Shown here: positions 33,918 to 42,470 of the stretch, in pieces
How the letters are laid out: every line of letters begins with the position of its first letter
Position numbering within the stretch: the stretch's first letter is position 1
Assembly: GCF_018531195.1 (NCBI RefSeq)
Contig: NZ_JAHDYS010000014.1
Location: 1 to 64,000 of the forward strand
Direction of reading: 5' to 3'
DNA: 64,000 nucleotides
Source of the DNA: Pelotalea chapellei
GTDB taxonomy: Bacteria; Desulfobacterota; Desulfuromonadia; Geobacterales; Pseudopelobacteraceae
The notes under the pieces: generated by a model
Databases searched by the model: none
What the model was told of the DNA's origin: nothing
Seen by the model: only the letters and a program-made list of their open reading frames with translations
Made by a program: the position numbers and the translations under genes

Positions 33918-36311
33918 ATGAAAATAATCATTATTCCCTTGCGGGATTTTGCTGTTCCTTCACCTCTCACCGGAAGCATCGACACCCATTCGGGGCTTGG
34001 CCAGGCCGCAGCCGATGGCCGTGAAATCCACCAACGTGTTCAGAAAAGACGTGCCAAGGCTGATCCGCTCTACCAGGCCGAAGTCCCTATCACCAGTTTA
34101 TTCGATCGGGATCAGTACTGTTTTCGGGTTGACGGACGCATGGACGGCATCTTTCGTCACGACCCGCCACACATTGAAGAAATCAAAAGCGCTTTCAACC
34201 TCGCTGACCTCCAACGCCGATTGTCCGGCAACCCGCTGGAACATCCCTATTCTCTGCAGCTTCTGACATACGGTTATCTGTACTGGCGGGAGCACAGGGT
34301 GATTCCTCTGTTGACCCTGCATCTGGTCTCGTCGCGCAGCGGGCAATCTTCCGACCTGGCAGTGGTGCTCGATATTTCCCTGTATGAAGAATGGCTTGAG
34401 CGCCGATTGACCGAGTTGACTGCCGAAGCACGGCGTGTCGAGAAACGCACTGCTCGCAGGCGTAAAACTGCGGGTGAGACTATCTTTCCCTTTGCCAACC
34501 CACGGCCGGGCCAGGTTGAGCTGATGCAGGAAATCGAGCAGGGGATGAACGAGGGGAGGCCGATGCTTATTCAGGCCCCCACCGGTCTCGGCAAGACGAT
34601 GGCCGTGCTGTATCCGGTTCTGAAAGAGGCTTTGGAGCGGGGTCAGCAGGTAATCTACGTGACGCCTAAAAACAGTCAGCATGCTGTGGCGGAAGATGCA
34701 GTTGTCCGCCTTCAGAAGGCGGGCGTCAAGCTCACCTCCCTGACCATTACCGCCAAGGGAAAAATCTGTTTTAAAAGCGAGCCGCTGTGCAACCCTGAAT
34801 TCTGCGAATTTGCACGGGATTACTACACCAAGGTTCAGCAGGGGGGGATTCGCGAGCTCCTGTCACGCAAGCGGAAACTGAAAGCACGTCTGTTTCGTAC
34901 CCTGGGCGAACAGTACCAGGTCTGCCCTTTTGAACTGCAACTGGAGAGCGCGAGGGATGCGGATCTGGTTATCTGCGATTACAACTATGTCTTTGCACCG
35001 CGTTCAGCGCTGGGGCGTCTGAATACGCTGGTTGTGGATCAGAGCGGTAAGCCTGACCTAGTGATTGATGAGGCTCATAATCTTCCCGGACGGGCCATGG
35101 AGTATTACTCTCCGGAACTTTCCTCCCTGGTGCTGGAAAAGATGCGCGAGGAAATCCACCTGTTGGCGCCCCGTTTCAGGCAAGAAGCCGAGGAACTACT
35201 GGATGGCTGCCTCCGCACCATTGCAGCCTGCCGCGCAAAAGAAGCACATGCGGTTCGAATCGATCCACCGGTCGGTGGTTTTCTTGAACAGGATGCTCGC
35301 CTAAGGGCGTTTCTGTCACGCTATCTGGAGTCCGATACGGAACTGCGTCATCGGGATGTCATCCTGCGGCTCTGCTTTTATTGGGCCGAGTTCAGTGAGA
35401 CCCTGGAGTATGCGGCAGATCCTGAGCAGCAGGAGTTCTTCACTACTTACCATTCCCATCCTGCAGGGGGCATGGTGCGCATTACCTGCTGCGATGCATC
35501 TGCCATGCTGAAGGATTGCTATGCGGAATTTCAGCAGGTTGTTGGTTTCTCCGCTACACTCAAGCCTTTCGAATACTACGTGCAGTTGTCCGGACTTGAT
35601 CTGGAAAAAACACGGACAGCCGAGTTCCTCTCTCCCTTTCCAGCATCGAACCGTAAACTTCTGATCATCCCCCAGGTTTCCACTCGCTATGGTTTGAGGG
35701 AGCGGAATTACCCGCGCATTGCCGATGCCATACAGCGTATCGTTGCCCTGGCTGCCGGCAATTATCTTGTTTTCCTTCCCAGCTTTCAGTTTCTTGAACG
35801 GGTGACAGCATTGTTTCAACCACCGGAAGGATTTACGGTGCTGCGTCAGGAACGGGGAATGAAAGGCGACCAGTTGGAGGCTGTGCTGGATCATCTGCGC
35901 GCTGAAGGTACTCCGACCATTGTCTTTGCCGTTCAGGGAGGTTCTTTTTCCGAGGGTGTCGATTATGCTGGTAAGATGATTATCGGCGCCTTTGTGGTCG
36001 GGCCGCCTCTGCCGACCTTTGATCTTGAACGAGAACAGATGCGGGAGTGTTACCAGCGACGTTTCGGTGCAGGATTCGAATATGCCTATTCGATCCCGGC
36101 CATGGCCAAAGCCATTCAGGCTGCCGGCAGGGTAATCCGTTCCGAGCATGATCGCGGGCTGATTGTGCTCATGGACAGCAGATTCACTGAAGCAAGTTAT
36201 AGTCGCGCCATGCCGGCCGACTGGTTTGAAACCGATGTGAAGGAATTGATCTCTACCAGTATTCTCAAGGATGTGGCCGAATTCTGGGCGGATCCCGAAG
36301 AAAGTAGGTAG
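33918..36311 (+). CDS. RecB/Cas4-like nuclease fused to XPD/DinG-type Fe-S helicase
   Basis: A 797-residue fusion. The N-terminal 180 residues have the RecB-type PD-(D/E)XK pattern: His38 (REIHQRV), Asp76 (GRMDGIF), Glu88-Ile-Lys90 (IEEIKSA), Gln114 and Tyr118 (QLLTYGYLYW). The rest is a superfamily 2 helicase with Walker A APTGLGKT (220-227), DEAH (384-387), four probable Fe-S cysteines (284, 291, 296, 336), and C-terminal motifs VQGGSFSEGVDY and QAAGRVIRSEHDRG. Expected role: 5'-3' DNA unwinding combined with nuclease cutting in repair or replication. GACAACTTAAAGATG gives no clear ribosome binding site; the ATG at 33918 is taken from the frame. Confidence 0.85.
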   Translation: MKIIIIPLRDFAVPSPLTGSIDTHSGLGQAAADGREIHQRVQKRRAKADPLYQAEVPITSLFDRDQYCFRVDGRMDGIFRHDPPHIEEIKSAFNLADLQRRLSGNPLEHPYSLQLLTYGYLYWREHRVIPLLTLHLVSSRSGQSSDLAVVLDISLYEEWLERRLTELTAEARRVEKRTARRRKTAGETIFPFANPRPGQVELMQEIEQGMNEGRPMLIQAPTGLGKTMAVLYPVLKEALERGQQVIYVTPKNSQHAVAEDAVVRLQKAGVKLTSLTITAKGKICFKSEPLCNPEFCEFARDYYTKVQQGGIRELLSRKRKLKARLFRTLGEQYQVCPFELQLESARDADLVICDYNYVFAPRSALGRLNTLVVDQSGKPDLVIDEAHNLPGRAMEYYSPELSSLVLEKMREEIHLLAPRFRQEAEELLDGCLRTIAACRAKEAHAVRIDPPVGGFLEQDARLRAFLSRYLESDTELRHRDVILRLCFYWAEFSETLEYAADPEQQEFFTTYHSHPAGGMVRITCCDASAMLKDCYAEFQQVVGFSATLKPFEYYVQLSGLDLEKTRTAEFLSPFPASNRKLLIIPQVSTRYGLRERNYPRIADAIQRIVALAAGNYLVFLPSFQFLERVTALFQPPEGFTVLRQERGMKGDQLEAVLDHLRAEGTPTIVFAVQGGSFSEGVDYAGKMIIGAFVVGPPLPTFDLEREQMRECYQRRFGAGFEYAYSIPAMAKAIQAAGRVIRSEHDRGLIVLMDSRFTEASYSRAMPADWFETDVKELISTSILKDVAEFWADPEESR

Positions 36312-36399
36312 GTGTCATTTTAGCTCCTTTCAGCTTTCCATAATTGCAGTAGACTTTACATTGACCTCGTGGTCACACTACCAACTACAGGAGATCATC

Positions 36400-36807
36400 A
36401 TGGGAATTATGGATGAAGTTACCAGCAGACTGGGTGGCCAGCAGCAAGGCAGTGACAACAAGACTACATCGCTTCTGGGCGGGGTTATGGAAATGTTTTC
36501 CGATCCTCAGTCAGGTGGATTACAGGGACTGGTTCAGTCGTTCCAGCAAAAGGGTCTTGGCGGGATTGTTTCTTCATGGGTCGGCACCGGCCAGAATCAG
36601 GCTATTTCTCCGGATCAAATCAGGGAAGGGCTGGGCAGCGAAAGGTTACAAAATCTGGCTGACAAGGCGGGAATCCCCCAGGAAGAGGTTACCTCCAAGC
36701 TTTCCGAACACCTGCCCGGTTTTGTAGACAAGTTGACCCCCAACGGTTCTGTTCCGGAAGAGGGAGGAATGCTCTCAAAGGCCATGGACATGCTCAAGGG
36801 CAGATAG
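36400..36807 (+). CDS. YidB-like (DUF937) protein
   Basis: A 135-residue soluble protein of the YidB/DUF937 family: MGIMDEVTSRLGGQ, a Gly/Gln-rich middle (LQGLVQSFQQKGLGGIVSSWV), and the conserved SPDQIREGLGSERLQNLADKAG with HLPGFVDKLTPNG. Family function is unknown. Start 36400 follows CAGGAGATC; a longer in-frame start at 36271 overlaps the helicase gene and is unlikely. Confidence 0.85.
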   Translation: MGIMDEVTSRLGGQQQGSDNKTTSLLGGVMEMFSDPQSGGLQGLVQSFQQKGLGGIVSSWVGTGQNQAISPDQIREGLGSERLQNLADKAGIPQEEVTSKLSEHLPGFVDKLTPNGSVPEEGGMLSKAMDMLKGR

Positions 36808-36818
36808 TCTTAAAAATC

Positions 36819-36889
36819 TAACCCCCCTCGGTCCCCCCTTATTTAAGGTGAAGTCTCCTCTTCGATAAGGGGCGATTTAGAGGGGGTTA
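36819..36889. repeat. Intergenic palindromic repeat (nested stems)
   Basis: Outer stem TAACCCCCCTC (36819-36829) with GAGGGGGTTA (36880-36889); inner stem CCCCTTAT (36835-36842) with ATAAGGGG (36865-36872). It has the look of a REP/ERIC-type element and follows the YidB-like gene. Confidence 0.5.
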
Positions 36890-36940
36890 TGATTAGTGCC
36901 AGCGAAATATCTAAACCCCTTCCCAGGGTTGGGAGGGGGA

Positions 36941-37447
36941 ATGGTGCGAAAAAGAAGAGTACAGAGCTGGCCTGAAGTGGAGGCTAAAATGGAAATTGGT
37001 CTGGAAGAGCTGGACAAGGTTGTCGATACATATGCTGAAGCCCGGAAGGTGAGTGGACCGGAACGGGCGCTGGAAGCGCTGAGATTTGCAGTGTATAGCA
37101 GGGTTGATCGTTCACAGGTTGGAGAAACCTTTCGCCAGATCGGTTGCGTGGCGAAAAGCTACGCCAAAGTCTGCAGGTTGATGAGCAATCCCCGCTGCGG
37201 CATTGAGGTGCCCCTGGCGCTCAGCACGGTCTGTTTCTGTATTGCCAGCATCTTTTTCTCCTACCGCGTCGTCGGGCAGGATAACTACAGGCATTTCAAT
37301 ACAGTCTGGGCCATCATGGCAGCAAACGGCTTTTTTCTCGTCATGTACATCATCAAAGAGATAGCCCGCAAATGGTGCGATTTCATGGTTCTGGCTGCCA
37401 TTTACGATGAGTTGGCAGAATATGCCTGTCGTGAAACCTGCTGCTAA
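36941..37447 (+). CDS. Hypothetical protein with two membrane helices
   Basis: A 168-residue protein from the ATG at 36941. I do not recognise the family. The N-terminal 90 residues are soluble and helical (EELDKVVDTYAEARKVSG). Two hydrophobic helices follow (LALSTVCFCIASIFFSYRVV; AIMAANGFFLVMYIIKEIA). It ends CRETCC. Starts at 36896 (GTG), 36941 and 36989 are all in frame; 36941 has GGGAGGGGG just upstream, and 36989 has GTGGAGG, so the start is unsure. Confidence 0.55.
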   Translation: MVRKRRVQSWPEVEAKMEIGLEELDKVVDTYAEARKVSGPERALEALRFAVYSRVDRSQVGETFRQIGCVAKSYAKVCRLMSNPRCGIEVPLALSTVCFCIASIFFSYRVVGQDNYRHFNTVWAIMAANGFFLVMYIIKEIARKWCDFMVLAAIYDELAEYACRETCC

Positions 37448-37474
37448 AACCACTCCGGAACAGGCTTCACAGCA

Positions 37475-38176
37475 TTATTGATACACCACTTCCACCAGCG
37501 GGGCCAGAAACTCCCTGTCTGCACTCAGCGTGTCATTGATCACAATCAGACCAGGAGACACGTCAACCGGGTCCCGAGATATCCTGAGCTGAAAATTAAC
37601 CAGCCCAAGTCGTTGCGCTTCCTGCATAAGTGCAGTTACATCCGTCGCCACATGCTGCTGACGATCCGCCTCTGAAATTGGAGGAGTGATAAGAGTGGCA
37701 ATCAGAGTGGGAAGCTGGGTGCGGTCAAAATCAGTAGCAATTAACGGTGGCTCGTAAGAGACTAGTTCGATACGAATTGGTATGTTGTTATTCAGCGGCA
37801 GGGGAATGATATCTTCAAGGAATAAGTCAAGTTTGGCTGAAACGATAACGGCATTATCCGGAATTCCGCTGGCATTTCTCAATGGAAAATTAAGGAAGGT
37901 GCGGTATTCATCGCCTGTGTCAGGGTGGATTCCGGCAAATAGTATTTCTGCATTTCCTTGAACAAGGGTTGGTTGTCCCTGCAAGCTGAGCGCAATATCC
38001 CCATCAAGGGCTGGATTGCTCAGGATTTGTGTGGTAGAGGTCGCCGCCACACCGCCTCCGCCACCACCATTGCCCGTGTCGCCCCCGGCTGTTCCATCAC
38101 TACCGCCGCCTCCGCCACAGGCGGTGAGTGCAAAGATCATGCAGAGTAGTATTCCGACAAAAAGATTCCTTTTCAT
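37475..38176 (-). CDS. DNRLRE-type lipoprotein
   Basis: A 233-residue lipoprotein. The signal peptide ends in the lipobox LTAC, followed by a Gly-rich linker with two Gly runs. The rest resembles DNRLRE/CBM-like surface modules (RTFLNFPLRNASGIPDNAVIVSAKLDLF, then DVTALMQEA and FQLRISRDP), a beta-sandwich found in adhesins and wall proteins. Start 38176 has GGGAGGA 7 nt before it; an in-frame ATG at 38215 overlaps the upstream stop as ATGA, but would put the lipobox too far in. It is the last gene of a minus-strand trio. Confidence 0.75.
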   Translation of the reverse strand: MKRNLFVGILLCMIFALTACGGGGGSDGTAGGDTGNGGGGGGVAATSTTQILSNPALDGDIALSLQGQPTLVQGNAEILFAGIHPDTGDEYRTFLNFPLRNASGIPDNAVIVSAKLDLFLEDIIPLPLNNNIPIRIELVSYEPPLIATDFDRTQLPTLIATLITPPISEADRQQHVATDVTALMQEAQRLGLVNFQLRISRDPVDVSPGLIVINDTLSADREFLAPLVEVVYQ

Positions 38177-38211
38177 AAAATCCTCCCGGGTCAACTGCTG
38201 GCGACCTCCAA

Positions 38212-38868
38212 TCATTCCGGAACGGTAGCCGGCAGCAGTTCCAGCACTTCATCCCCTGTCAGACTTTTCCGTTCCAGCAGCGCTTCAGCTACTTTCACAA
38301 TCTGTTCCCAGATACCATTGTCAAAGTAATGTTTCAGCGCGCTGCCAATATCGATAACGACATTCTGAATTTCAGCGCTTGAAAGCCCTTCCGAAGTCAG
38401 CAGGGCCTGAAAGCGATCGATGTCATGGGCAGCCTGCTCCCGTAACTTTGGCAGGAGCGGTTCTAGTTCCAGTCCGCTACGAAAGATGTTTTCGCACTCG
38501 GCAAAAAATCCGCTGTAGGCGATAAGGCCGTTCTCGAATACCGTGGTCTGCATCTTGTGAAAGCGAACGCCTCCTGTCAGACCTTCCATGGAGGTATTGA
38601 GTTCATCGCACATCTCATCGATTTCGGTTATGGCCACTGCAGTTTCACTTATAAATACCTCTTGAACGATGCCGCGACGAATCAAGGTAGCCATAGCCGT
38701 ATGAGCGGCTTCATGGATGGCGCTTTGCCTCAGTTTCAAAGGGAAATCATCATCCTCGCCATATTGGGAGAAAAACAGGTTCCCGTCGTTACGGGTTATC
38801 CTGTTGAGGGTGCTGCTCAAAGCCACTGAAGTGGTGAAAATTCCAGATGCAGTTGTGTCCGGCGTCAT
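38212..38868 (-). CDS. Stand-alone M41 (FtsH-like) peptidase domain protein
   Basis: A 218-residue protein without an AAA+ domain. It has HEAAHTA (His52, Glu53, His56), the zinc-peptidase HExxH, and later GLIAYSGFFAECENIF, which resembles the FtsH LGGRAAE segment, and QAAHDIDRFQALL (Asp149), which resembles the third metal ligand segment NDIxxA of FtsH. I read it as an M41-type protease domain on its own. There is no signal peptide. It sits between a lipoprotein gene and a small hypothetical gene on the minus strand; their shared role is unknown. Confidence 0.65.
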   Translation of the reverse strand: MTPDTTASGIFTTSVALSSTLNRITRNDGNLFFSQYGEDDDFPLKLRQSAIHEAAHTAMATLIRRGIVQEVFISETAVAITEIDEMCDELNTSMEGLTGGVRFHKMQTTVFENGLIAYSGFFAECENIFRSGLELEPLLPKLREQAAHDIDRFQALLTSEGLSSAEIQNVVIDIGSALKHYFDNGIWEQIVKVAEALLERKSLTGDEVLELLPATVPE

Positions 38869-38909
38869 ATGTGTTCCTTTCCCGGCAGATGCCGGGCAGA
38901 TTTATAACT

Positions 38910-39260
38910 TTATTCGTCTTCCTCGGGCCGTGGAACAAAATAGCGCTTGAAAACATCTGCAGGATCACCATCCAGCTCTTGTGTGTTCCTGTTGCTGACA
39001 GCCAGAAAGAACATGACCGAAACAAGCATTTCCATGCCGTGCTCCTGGATGATGCTTTCAATTACCGAGCGTTTCGCTTCACTGAAGGCGCTGAGCATGA
39101 AGGCCATCGACTCGGGATTGGCATCCATTTGTGAGCCCATGTAGACACCGCCCCCCTTCATTCCGACAAAGACGGCAACTGAGCCGATTTCTGCGTCTTG
39201 AGGCACGCCGGCCAGCAGCTTTGCCATGGGAATTGAACAGGTAAGATCCCCTTTTTTCAT
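38910..39260 (-). CDS. Hypothetical protein upstream of the M41-like gene
   Basis: A 116-residue soluble protein that I do not recognise. Visible: a strand-rich N-terminus (IGSVAVFVGMKGGGVYMGSQM), then two helices rich in Met and Glu. GGGAGGCAC lies directly before the ATG. It is 41 nt upstream of the M41-like gene and probably the first gene of that operon. MITE copy 4 begins 14 bp before its start codon, so the native promoter has been displaced or supplied by the MITE. Confidence 0.6.
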   Translation of the reverse strand: MKKGDLTCSIPMAKLLAGVPQDAEIGSVAVFVGMKGGGVYMGSQMDANPESMAFMLSAFSEAKRSVIESIIQEHGMEMLVSVMFFLAVSNRNTQELDGDPADVFKRYFVPRPEEDE

Positions 39261-39273
39261 GTGCCTCCCTTAG

Positions 39274-39406
39274 CAGGTTGTTGAAAAACAGCCATCTCAC
39301 CGCTGTCCTCGAAAGCCACCTTGTGCGACGTAGCGCTGCTGCGCCTCCGCGGGTCTTTCTCCGGGTGCGATGATCTGACTATTTTTGAACAACCTGAACA
39401 GCCTCT
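39274..39406 (+). mobile_element. MITE-like repeat, copy 4 (right end damaged)
   Basis: Left end CAGGTTGTTGAAAAACAG intact; the right end reads GAACAACCTGAACAGCCT, where the GAGTTTTTC block of other copies is missing. The double-hairpin insertion is absent. It abuts the ribosome binding site of the minus-strand gene at 39260. The 236 bp after it, up to 39642, shows nothing recognisable apart from GAGG-like bases before the AsmA start. Confidence 0.75.
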
Positions 39407-39642
39407 TAATTGTCTTGTCTGTAAGTATAGTTGGAGATAGAGGATCTGCAATGCGAGAGGTATATCATTGTCCAGCTGATTGGTGATAAATTGCTAACGA
39501 ACAGGTTTTGAATCAATTGTTCTCAAAAGATACGCGCTGGATGACCAGTAACCCCCTGTTCTTTGCCGGGAAGCCTGCTAAATTATAAGGATGAATTCCG
39601 TCATCAAACAACGACATGTGAAATAAATAGAGGAGGCTGGCC

Positions 39643-41634
39643 GTGAATAAAGCTCTCAAGATCGCAGGGATAACGGGAGGCGTGATTGTGGCACTGCTTG
39701 CCGGAGTCCTTCTCCTGGCAAAGATGATAATCACACCCGAGCGGGTAAAAAAAACGGTGATTCCCCTGGCGCAGAAGGCGCTGCATCGGCCGGTGCGTCT
39801 TGGAGACATAAAAGTAAGTATCTTTTCCGGCATTGTACTCAACAATGTGGTGATTATGGAAAAGGAGGGAGAAGAGACTTTTGTGGCTGTCGATCTGGTC
39901 AAGCTGCGTTATCAGTTCTGGCCGCTGCTTTCAAAACGGATCGTAGTTGATGAGATCAGCATGGAAACACCCCGCATCAGGATCGTCAAACTGCCGGATG
40001 GAAGTTTCAACTTTTCAGATATCATGAAGAAAGAAAAGACTGCACCGGTAGAACAGCCTAAAGAGAAGGCAGATATTGATCTGCTGGTATCCACCGTGGC
40101 GGTTTCAAAGGGTGAACTTGTGTATGAAGACAAGTCGAAACAGGCTGCTGCTCCATCTCGCTACACATTGAGCGCAGTAGAGTTTACATCCAATGACATT
40201 TCCCCCAAAAAGCCGATTCCCTTCAAGGCAAAAGCATCATTCTCCGGTGCTTCGCTGGAAGTTGAGGGCAAGATAGCCGATGCTACTGAAAAGCCGGCTC
40301 TGGATGCTGTCTTCCGGGTAGTTGATGCTGATCTGAAGAAGTTAATGGCCGGCATGCCGGCTGAGTTGGCTGCAAAAGCAAAAGCATATGACCCTGCCGG
40401 CATCATAAATGTGAGTCTGACCCTGGCGGGACCAGTGGCGGCACCAAAAGAACTGCTGAAGAGTGGCGAGGTGCGCATGAAGGATGTCAGCTTTAGCGTT
40501 TCAGGGCAGCGCCCGGTCCTGTCAGGAAAACTTGTTCTGAAGGGGGATACAGTCACTTCGGAAGATCTTGTGCTCAGCCTGGGAAAAGAGCGGCTTACCA
40601 TCGCGCTTGCTGCTGCCAATCTGTTTGGAAAACCGGTTTCGATAACAAGCACGGTCAAGGCTGACAAATTTGACCTGGCGCCCTTTATAAGTAAGAAGGA
40701 ATCGGCTGAAGGGACTGCAGGAGCCGCAAAGCCGGAGCCGGCGCCCATGAAGCTTCCCGTGAAGGCAACCGGTTCGGTCAGTCTGGGACAGACCTCCTAC
40801 AAAGGGCTGCCGGTTAGCCAGCTTCTCTTGAAATATCGTCTGGCCAATAATGTCCTGGATATTGACCAGTTCAGCGGTCAGGTGGCGGGCGGCACGTTCA
40901 GCGATACTGCCCGCATTGACCTGGGCCGTCAGGGCTATGTTTATTCGACCCGCCTCACGGTGCAGGGGGTGCAAGCCGACCCTGTGGTCACCGCATTTTC
41001 TCCGAAAGCAGCCGGAACGATTTTCGGAACAATGGCCTTGAATGCACAGCTCAATGGCAGTGGGATCCGGGATGCTTCGCTTAAAAAGAATCTCGCCGGG
41101 CAGGGAGATTTTGCTGTTACCAATGGAAAGTTGACCGGGGCCGGTATGGTGCAGAAACTTGCCACGTTCCTGAATCTCGAACAGCTGCGGGTGATACGCT
41201 TCAACAAGTTTGCCGGCACCTTCCGGGTTTCCGGTGGCAAGGCCGTCCTGGACAGCGACGTTGCCGGCAGTGATGTGAGACTCACCCCCACAGGCACAGT
41301 GGGGCTCGACAAGAGTCTCGATATGTCCCTGGTCACACGCATCTCTCCCGAGCTGACCGGCAAGGTGGCGCGGGGTAACATTGGTGGCAACATTGGTCAG
41401 TTTCTCACCGATGAAAAAGGGTGGGGCGTCCTTCCGGTCAAGGTCGGAGGAACAACCTCAGCGCCGAAATTCCGCCTCGACGCAAGCATGGTGGGAGGGC
41501 AGTTGAGGACAAAAGCACGGGAAAAGCTGCAGCAGACGATCGAGCAGAAGCTGATGAAACGAAAGGAAGGGGAGCCGAAAGCTCCCGAGCAGGAGCTTAT
41601 CGAGCGCGGCTTGAAAGGGATCTTTGGTCGGTAG
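39643..41634 (+). CDS. AsmA-family protein
   Basis: A 663-residue envelope protein: N-terminal membrane anchor (residues 5-28), AsmA domain (RVKKTVIPLAQKALHRPVRLGDIKVSIF and the following strands), a long repeat-rich middle, and a C-terminal AsmA_2-type block (FSGQVAGGTFSDTARIDL ... DFAVTNGKLTGAGMVQKLATFLNLEQL). AsmA-like proteins are linked to outer-membrane lipid balance and phospholipid movement. GAGGAGGCTGGCC precedes the GTG start. It may overlap in role with the TamB protein encoded at 29886. Confidence 0.85.
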   Translation: MNKALKIAGITGGVIVALLAGVLLLAKMIITPERVKKTVIPLAQKALHRPVRLGDIKVSIFSGIVLNNVVIMEKEGEETFVAVDLVKLRYQFWPLLSKRIVVDEISMETPRIRIVKLPDGSFNFSDIMKKEKTAPVEQPKEKADIDLLVSTVAVSKGELVYEDKSKQAAAPSRYTLSAVEFTSNDISPKKPIPFKAKASFSGASLEVEGKIADATEKPALDAVFRVVDADLKKLMAGMPAELAAKAKAYDPAGIINVSLTLAGPVAAPKELLKSGEVRMKDVSFSVSGQRPVLSGKLVLKGDTVTSEDLVLSLGKERLTIALAAANLFGKPVSITSTVKADKFDLAPFISKKESAEGTAGAAKPEPAPMKLPVKATGSVSLGQTSYKGLPVSQLLLKYRLANNVLDIDQFSGQVAGGTFSDTARIDLGRQGYVYSTRLTVQGVQADPVVTAFSPKAAGTIFGTMALNAQLNGSGIRDASLKKNLAGQGDFAVTNGKLTGAGMVQKLATFLNLEQLRVIRFNKFAGTFRVSGGKAVLDSDVAGSDVRLTPTGTVGLDKSLDMSLVTRISPELTGKVARGNIGGNIGQFLTDEKGWGVLPVKVGGTTSAPKFRLDASMVGGQLRTKAREKLQQTIEQKLMKRKEGEPKAPEQELIERGLKGIFGR

Positions 41635-41678
41635 GATCTTAAGGTAAATCTAAATCAAGTAAATATAAGTAAGTTTAG

Positions 41679-41706
41679 GGGACATTCCTAAGGGGTGTCC
41701 CTTTTT
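41679..41706 (+). terminator. Terminator; left copy of a 28-bp direct repeat
   Basis: GGGACA-TTCCTAAGGGG-TGTCCC then TTTTT: a 6-bp stem with T-run after the AsmA gene. An identical 28-bp block lies at 42576, so the pair brackets higBA. Confidence 0.8.
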
Positions 41707-41793
41707 ATATGTGCTCAGGTCCTCATGATGTTTCTTAACTACCTTGCAAGGTGATTATATTCCACCAAACAGAGCAGGTATTGGGAAAGCGTG

Positions 41794-42096
41794 CTATGCA
41801 GCCTTCAAAAGTGGCTGTACTTGTTGCACCCTCTGTACCATTGCTTTTTGAGCGATCTTAAGGTCAAAGCTGGTTTGCAAGTTCATCCAGTAGGTCGGTG
41901 TCTGGCCGAATATTTTGCCGAAAAGAACTGCCAGCTCTGCTGTAACAGGACGCGAGCCTTTGATAACATAAGATATTCGCATGGGTGAGACGCCAATTGC
42001 ATGAGCAAAAGCATTCTGCGACATGCCAAGTTCATCAAGAATTTCCTTCAGGAAGACCCCTGGATGTATGGGGGGGAGTCCGTTTTTGATAGCCAT
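41794..42096 (-). CDS. higA: HigA-family antitoxin (XRE-type repressor)
   Basis: A 100-residue protein with the HigA/VapI signature: HPGVFLKEILDELGMSQNAFAHAIGV, then MRISYVIKGSRPVTAELAVLFGKIFGQTPTYWMNLQ, the helix-turn-helix and the YWLN-like motif. It binds HigB and represses the higBA promoter. AGGAGAAACTTT precedes the ATG. Gene order is toxin first, as usual in HigBA systems. An 83-nt gap with a strong hairpin separates it from higB. The C-terminus ends in the VQQVQPLLKAA region. Confidence 0.9.
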   Translation of the reverse strand: MAIKNGLPPIHPGVFLKEILDELGMSQNAFAHAIGVSPMRISYVIKGSRPVTAELAVLFGKIFGQTPTYWMNLQTSFDLKIAQKAMVQRVQQVQPLLKAA

Positions 42097-42138
42097 AAAG
42101 TTTCTCCTAGCCCAGATAAACTGGATAAGTGCGTTAAC

Positions 42139-42176
42139 GAAATCTTTTTCTGTTTAAAATCACAGAAAAAGATTTC
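42139..42176 (-). promoter_or_regulatory. 15-bp hairpin between higB and higA
   Basis: GAAATCTTTTTCTGT (42139-42153) and ACAGAAAAAGATTTC (42162-42176) form a perfect stem with an 8-nt loop, beginning 3 nt past the higB stop. On the transcript it could act as a partial terminator, an RNase site or a stability element setting the toxin to antitoxin ratio. Confidence 0.75.
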
Positions 42177-42179
42177 TAA

Positions 42180-42464
42180 CTAATAATGGTAGTCGGTTAT
42201 TTCGACTTCTGATGCTTCACCGTTGATAAACCGAAAGCATATTCGCCACTGGTCATTAATCCTGATACTCCACTGCCCCGCCCTGTCGCCGGAGAGGGTC
42301 TCAAGGCGGTTTGACGGGGGTAATAGCAAATCAGTAATTTCGCATGCACTGTCTAGTTGCGTCAAGCGCATGATCGAACGGGTGATGATTTCCGGAGGAA
42401 GTTTTTTGGACTTCCCCGTTGTAAAGAGTTTTTCCGTTTCTTTGTTCGCGAATGACGAAATCAT
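42180..42464 (-). CDS. higB: HigB/RelE-family mRNA interferase toxin
   Basis: A 94-residue toxin of the HigB/GraT type: FANKETEKLFTTGKSKKLP, LDSACEITDLLLPPSNRLETLSGDRAGQWSIRINDQWRICF, and VEITDYHY at the end. Family members bind the ribosome and cleave translated mRNA. The start at 42464 is chosen because it matches family length and lies 6 nt after a perfect -10 box; the upstream in-frame codon at 42524 would cross the promoter. No ribosome binding site is present, so a leaderless mRNA is likely. Confidence 0.85.
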   Translation of the reverse strand: MISSFANKETEKLFTTGKSKKLPPEIITRSIMRLTQLDSACEITDLLLPPSNRLETLSGDRAGQWSIRINDQWRICFRFINGEASEVEITDYHY

Positions 42465-42470
42465 GAACAC

